A stretch of DNA of 64,000 nt, from assembly GCA_025201345.1 (NCBI GenBank), contig JAIXMG010000026.1:186001-250000 (forward strand), read 5' to 3'. The number at the start of each line of letters is the position of its first letter. Position 1 is the first letter of the stretch. The translations under genes were made by a program, and so were the position numbers. Source of the DNA: Thamnidium elegans. Taxonomy: Eukaryota > Mucoromycota > Mucoromycetes > Mucorales > Mucoraceae. Shown here in pieces: positions 59,606 through 64,000 of the stretch. The notes beneath the pieces are model-generated. The model ran no database searches. It saw nothing but the letters and a program-made list of their open reading frames with translations, and was not told where the DNA came from.

Positions 59606-61538
59606 TTTTTTATTGTATATGTTTGATATATATATAAAGAAGGGGAAAAAAAGAAGGGAAGAAAAAAAAAAGAAATTCTCTCTTTTTATAAGTAAATAAA
59701 AAAAAAAGAAGTGGGACGGACATTTAAAAGCTATTAAGTAAGCCAAGGGTCCAATTGGTACGTTCTATTATGTAATACAGCAATAAGTACTTCTGAAACT
59801 CCACCCCAATATTTAGGTTCATCGCAAGGGTCCAAAAGGGTATATGACGGGGAAACAAGGGCTCTTCCCTTTTTTTTTAACGCTGAGTAAAAGATAAAAA
59901 TTTGAAAGTATGGAAAAAAATTTTAGAACCGAAAAAAAGAAGGGTCCTAAGTTACGTCTATTGGTTGCAGAAATATATAGCTTCCCAAGTAACGTCATAG
60001 GGGTGAAGCAACATATACACACTCTTGGTTTCTATTGGCCATTCTTTTTATTTTTTTCTTCCCGTATCATTAGTCATATAATTCTAAACAGTTATCTGAT
60101 CTTTTTGTGTACCTATTTTATACTGAAAAAAAAAGCCCTTGATCATAAAAGTCACATCTCTGTCCCAAAGGGTCTAAAAACAGTAAGAAGCTGAATTATG
60201 TAATCATTGTCATACCCATTTGGCTGCTATCTAAACCGACTGAAACACAATTTGTTTCTAGTTACAAGCTTTTTTTTATAAAAATGTAGTTTGAAGAAAA
60301 TAGAAAAAATCTGCTAAAGTCAAAGAGAAGTACCGATAGCTAAAAAATAATCGTTCATTACCAAGAGCGTTTTATCTATAAAAAAAAAAAGGAATGTTTT
60401 CAGGAAATAATATTTTATTTATTTTAGTTTGCTGAACTGTGTGACATGACGGCAAAAGGGAGTTCCTAGATTCTAAAAAAGTTAGCTTGACCAATAAGGT
60501 CGTTACAATAGTCGATAGATTTGGTTTATTTCTTCCCAATAGAATCGCTTGCAAAAGGGTCCTTTAGACTTTTTTTTTTCATACATAGATCAAATCAGTG
60601 TAAACTAATCGAGTACAAGAACAAAATATATTTGATTTACCTTCCGTTAAAATAAAGTGCCTGATAAATGTTACTGACTGATTTATAAAAACGTGTAATG
60701 TTCTTTGCCTTTCGGTTTTTATAAGTAAACTAGGTACTACGAAGAAGTATATACCTTAAGATGTAAATCAGTTCTTTTCCGGTACCTTTTAGACTAATCG
60801 AAACATATAGATCTCAAAGCAAGGTGTATGTCACATTGTGTTAACTATCACACATAGTGGCCGCGTTATTGCTTTTCTGTAGCTTATTAAGACAAAGGTA
60901 ATATCAAGCGTTGTTTTTGCAGAAGAAGAAAAAAATACTTTATAAAATAAAAAAAAGTATATGGATAAAAGTGTCAAGTTTTCTTTATTTTTTAAAGAAA
61001 AAAACCTGAATAGCGTAATTTATCAGAAACCAATAATATCACCCAATGAAAAAAAAAAAAAAAACGTTTTTTCTCGTCAGTCAACGGAAGTTTAAAAAAA
61101 AAGTAACAGGGCCCTTATTGTTTGGGTTTACTGAATATTCCGCACCACGTTATAACTTTTTTCTTTCCTCGAGCTGATTCCATTACATAATATTTTTTTT
61201 CTATTTACTCTAGTGATTCTTTTTATTTTGTTTGTATTGCATCATAAAAAGAACGCTTAATTCTTAAATAACAATAGGACCCCGATTCTATGCATTTCGA
61301 GGGAGGTAACCACGGTGAAGGAGTTGATAGATTCTAATTAATTTACAGGTGAAAAACTCACGACAGAGGCGCTTTCGGCCTTCTCAGTGTTACGTTTCTA
61401 TCGATTCTTTAAATATTGCAAGTATATGATGGGTTCTGTAAAAAAATTATATGATTACATAATATAAAAATGTAAATATATATTTTTTTATTACAAACAG
61501 AAATTAAATAAATTTACATTTTACAAATAAAATATAAT

Positions 61539-61587
<49 letters not shown>

Positions 61588-61714
61588 AAAGAAGAAAATA
61601 TTCATATATAAAAAAGGGCCAGGTTTTATATTAACCTTATTTATGAGTCGTTCCTTAAACGAAAGTATATTAATATGCGTTGATCTGGTGTTCGCTGTCA
61701 ATATGGTTCTAACT

Positions 61715-61745
<31 letters not shown>

Positions 61746-62071
61746 GAGCTCAATTTACATATATGATTTTGTTTCAACAATATGTATACATAAAAAAATA
61801 AAATAGGGTTGCATAAAGTAAACAAATTGATACAAAAAGTAATAAATCTATATTTAAGGTAATACGCTTGCGTATTTTGTAACAAAAGAAACAGGTCAAA
61901 ATAAAAATCCAAGGTATCGTGTGATCCCGTAAGGGTATACACTCTAAAAAAACTATAATGTGATGTAGCCTTCATCACGTTACCTTTTTTTTACATAATC
62001 AGAGCCCTATAAAAAAGAAATGAAAAATAAATTCCCACTTGATCCCTTCTTTTATTAAAAATATAATTAAA
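59606..62071. other. Gene-poor region, 2.5 kb
   Basis: No coding sequence supported. Contains T40A10 at 61541-61590, T12A17 at 61717-61745 and several shorter A/T runs. Short open frames on both strands (59910-60194, 60372-60554, 61727-61978) show no motif or coding-like composition. Confidence 0.5.
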
Positions 62072-62314
62072 ATGCAAACAGACTACTTTACTTCCCAACG
62101 GCAAGAAGAAGAAGATATCGACGAAAGAATTAATGTACTAGACTTTGAACAAATACAACAACAGCCGTTACAAAGCCCTAATATAGTAAGATACTACTAT
62201 ATAACTCAACTATTGTTATCCCGAGCGAGCCCAGGTAGCCACGGATCCTTCTTTGAAGAAGATTGGATGTTTAAAGAGCAAGTAATCGCTTCACAACAGA
62301 ATGATTCCGTCTAA
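62072..62314 (+). CDS. Hypothetical protein, 80 aa
   Basis: A single open frame from ATG at 62072: MQTDYFTSQRQEEEDIDERI, then NVLDFEQIQQQPLQSPN, YYYITQLLLSRASPGSHGSF, and ending in a Gln/Asn-rich tail. Acidic and hydrophilic with one short hydrophobic patch; composition looks coding but no family is recognised. An isolated position between gene-poor stretches leaves doubt. Confidence 0.45.
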   Translation: MQTDYFTSQRQEEEDIDERINVLDFEQIQQQPLQSPNIVRYYYITQLLLSRASPGSHGSFFEEDWMFKEQVIASQQNDSV

Positions 62315-63011
62315 TATCATCCGTCTTTTTTTTTGTTTTTGTCAAGCAATAATTAATAATATATATTTCCTCTACATAATACTTAATAAATACTATAAAA
62401 TTAAACTACACGTTGTTTCTTAAACTAATATATATAAATGAATGGGGGGGGATGCTTTGGTTCCACTTTATGTCAGCTGTTGAGCAATTGGCAGCTACGA
62501 AATAAAAAAGTCACATCATGAAAAAAGTTCTTTTACCTTACACAGTGAATATCGTAAATCAAACCTTGTCATACAAGCCTTGTCTGCATTAAGGCTGTAG
62601 AAGTGAATCAAAAGATGTTTCTTGTACAAATGCCTGACAGTTTACGAATTTTATAATATTTCTTATTCTCGAAATCACATTATTCTGCTCATGGGGATGA
62701 GTCAATTTATTACAATAGCAAATATTTCCCTGTTAGAAAAAAAAAATGATGGCGATGACCTATTGCTCAAAATAGCAGGACAAAAAAAAGGGACTATGTG
62801 ATTCGCATGCCGCAGTTAATTAAATTAGGGATTGTCACTTATAATACTTTTGGGAGGTTTTTTTTTTTCTTCGTAAGAAAACTACATGTTCAAGTGAAAG
62901 ATGATATGTAATCATGGTGGACTGAGAATTGTTCAACTGAAGTTAATTTGAAAACAATAGCATTACACAATAAAAGGGTCGTGTTACAGTTTTTTTTTTT
63001 TTAATTGAAAA
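62315..63011. other. Intergenic, about 0.7 kb
   Basis: 3' flank of the HECT ligase gene. A/T runs only; no coding sequence seen. Confidence 0.5.
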
Positions 63012-64000
63012 CTAGCTTAGCTCAAATCCAGTATTAGAATTAATTGCTAAAATAAAAGAGTTAAGGTAAGGAAATTAACGTAAGCTTTTTTTTTTTCTTT
63101 TTTTTTTACCATATAACAACTTTTCTTTTAAAAGTGATTTCTTGGTATAAGCTAATATATTTAACGCAAAATTAATAAACACAGCAAAACAAAAACTCTA
63201 TAAAAGTCATTTACCTGGTAACTTTAACAAATTAAAACTAATGAGAAATAGGTTTAGGTCCACAAAGTAACAAAAAAATTCCCATGAAAAATAAATAAAA
63301 AAACTTACCATGTGGAACTGGAAGGTAGTCTACCAGATCGATTTGTATTTAACTTGAAAAACGATTTTACCAACTTGGGGCCTTCAGTAGCATCTGTTGA
63401 AACCATTCTTATTGTAAACGGCGGTTGCAAGTACTCAAATCCACCAAGAGGTGGTTTAGGACAACCTGTAGTAAACTTTAAAAATGCACGTTTTTCAGTA
63501 GATGAAAATTCACCAACTATTTGCCACAGAAGTCGAATCACAGGATGAAGATCAAAATAACCATCTTGGTACTCTGTGTGCTTACGCAAATCTGATATAT
63601 CTGTACTCGAACCAGTTAGACACATAATAAAATATACTAAAAAACTTGACGTACCAAAATCAGTGTCTTCACCAGATAATACACGCTGTAACTCAGGAGG
63701 AGAAAATAATTTAATCCAGCTTTCTGAAATAACTGTTCTAAAGCCATGAATAAATGCTTTAGTTTGTTCTTTAGCACGTTGATTTAATTTATAATCTGCC
63801 ATCAAGTAAACGTATTCAACTTTGTTGCTATTTGTTACTGAGGTGTTTTTTCCTCTCTTTTAAAAAGTATTAATAAATGTTATCAACTACTAGACCTCAT
63901 TTGGAGAGAATTAAAATATAAACCTTACATATTTTAACTCGTGAGATTCTATTTTACCAAAAATATTCTCATCCGCTTCAAATGATAACCCTAAATCTTC
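63012..64000 (-). CDS. HECT-type E3 ubiquitin ligase, UBE3B-like (C-terminal part, runs off right edge)
   Basis: Five exons of the 3' end: beyond 64000-63929, 63856-63309, 63237-63215, 63151-63110, 63046-63012, all in phase. Seen are DLGLSFEADENIFGK, VEYVYLMADYKLNQRAKEQT, ESWIKLFSPPELQRVLSG, EKRAFLKFTTGCPKPPLGGF, the catalytic-Cys loop GRLPSSSTCFNLLKLP (completed by splicing a 23-nt exon) and the terminal AINSNTGFELS. The tail matches the UBE3B/UBE3C subgroup, UBE3B most closely. The Cys forms the ubiquitin thioester before transfer. The N-terminal region is outside the window, so the subgroup call is moderately sure while the HECT assignment is firm. Confidence 0.92.

Overview
The window is eukaryotic nuclear DNA from a fungus, most probably an early-diverging mould of the Mucoromycota (Mucorales-like). 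Supporting signs are the AT-rich intergenic DNA, genes packed with short introns (mostly 50-120 bp, GTAAGT-type donors, YAG acceptors), fungal gene families, a sphingomyelin-synthase-type enzyme where most fungi would use Aur1, and a degenerate Fanzor-like (eukaryotic TnpB) fragment. No species can be assigned from sequence alone. I found no rRNA, tRNA or CRISPR.

Layout, left to right. 1-4.7 kb: 5' part of a PX-domain sorting nexin (Snx41/Atg20 type), a TEA/ATTS-domain transcription factor and a small RRM-like protein, all on minus. 4.7-7.7 kb is gene-poor. 7.7-12.6 kb: a transcription factor with two tandem Zn2Cys6 clusters and a DYRK/Pom1-type kinase with a large His/Gln tract, both minus. 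14-19.2 kb: two unrecognised candidates on plus and the COPII coat gene SEC24 on minus (eight exons, all phases consistent). 19.2-26.7 kb is mostly degenerate sequence with very long poly(A/T) runs and a MITE-like inverted repeat. 26.7-29.2 kb: a sphingomyelin-synthase-like enzyme converging on a phytanoyl-CoA dioxygenase-like gene. 29.2-32.5 kb is again gene-poor, with a duplicated segment and a perfect 26-bp palindrome.

32.5-36.1 kb: a forkhead factor and two unrecognised minus genes. 36.4-44.5 kb is a compact metabolic block: two tandem fructosyl-amino-acid/pipecolate-oxidase-type flavoenzymes with peroxisomal-type C-termini, a dienelactone hydrolase-type enzyme, a sugar-porter MFS transporter, and a SAM methyltransferase with a His-rich insert. 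45.2-54.6 kb is largely housekeeping: RPS6 (with an apparent one-base frameshift), inorganic pyrophosphatase, an Nbp2/Skb5-like SH3 adaptor, a mini homeodomain protein, an Ssb-type Hsp70, mitochondrial NDP kinase, and an HSBP1-like coiled coil. 54.7-55.3 kb holds the Fanzor-like relic. 55.7-59.6 kb: an otubain deubiquitinase, a ZGPAT-like CCCH/G-patch protein and GlcNAc-6-phosphate deacetylase. The right edge carries the C-terminal exons of a UBE3B-like HECT ubiquitin ligase.

The best functional links are the oxidase/hydrolase/transporter/methyltransferase block, and the regulatory set (TEA, Zn2Cys6, forkhead and homeodomain factors, DYRK kinase, Nbp2-like adaptor). The most unusual non-genic signal is the recurrence of T(8-12)A(8-14) dyads in introns, next to start codons and between genes, with almost no A(n)T(n) counterpart.
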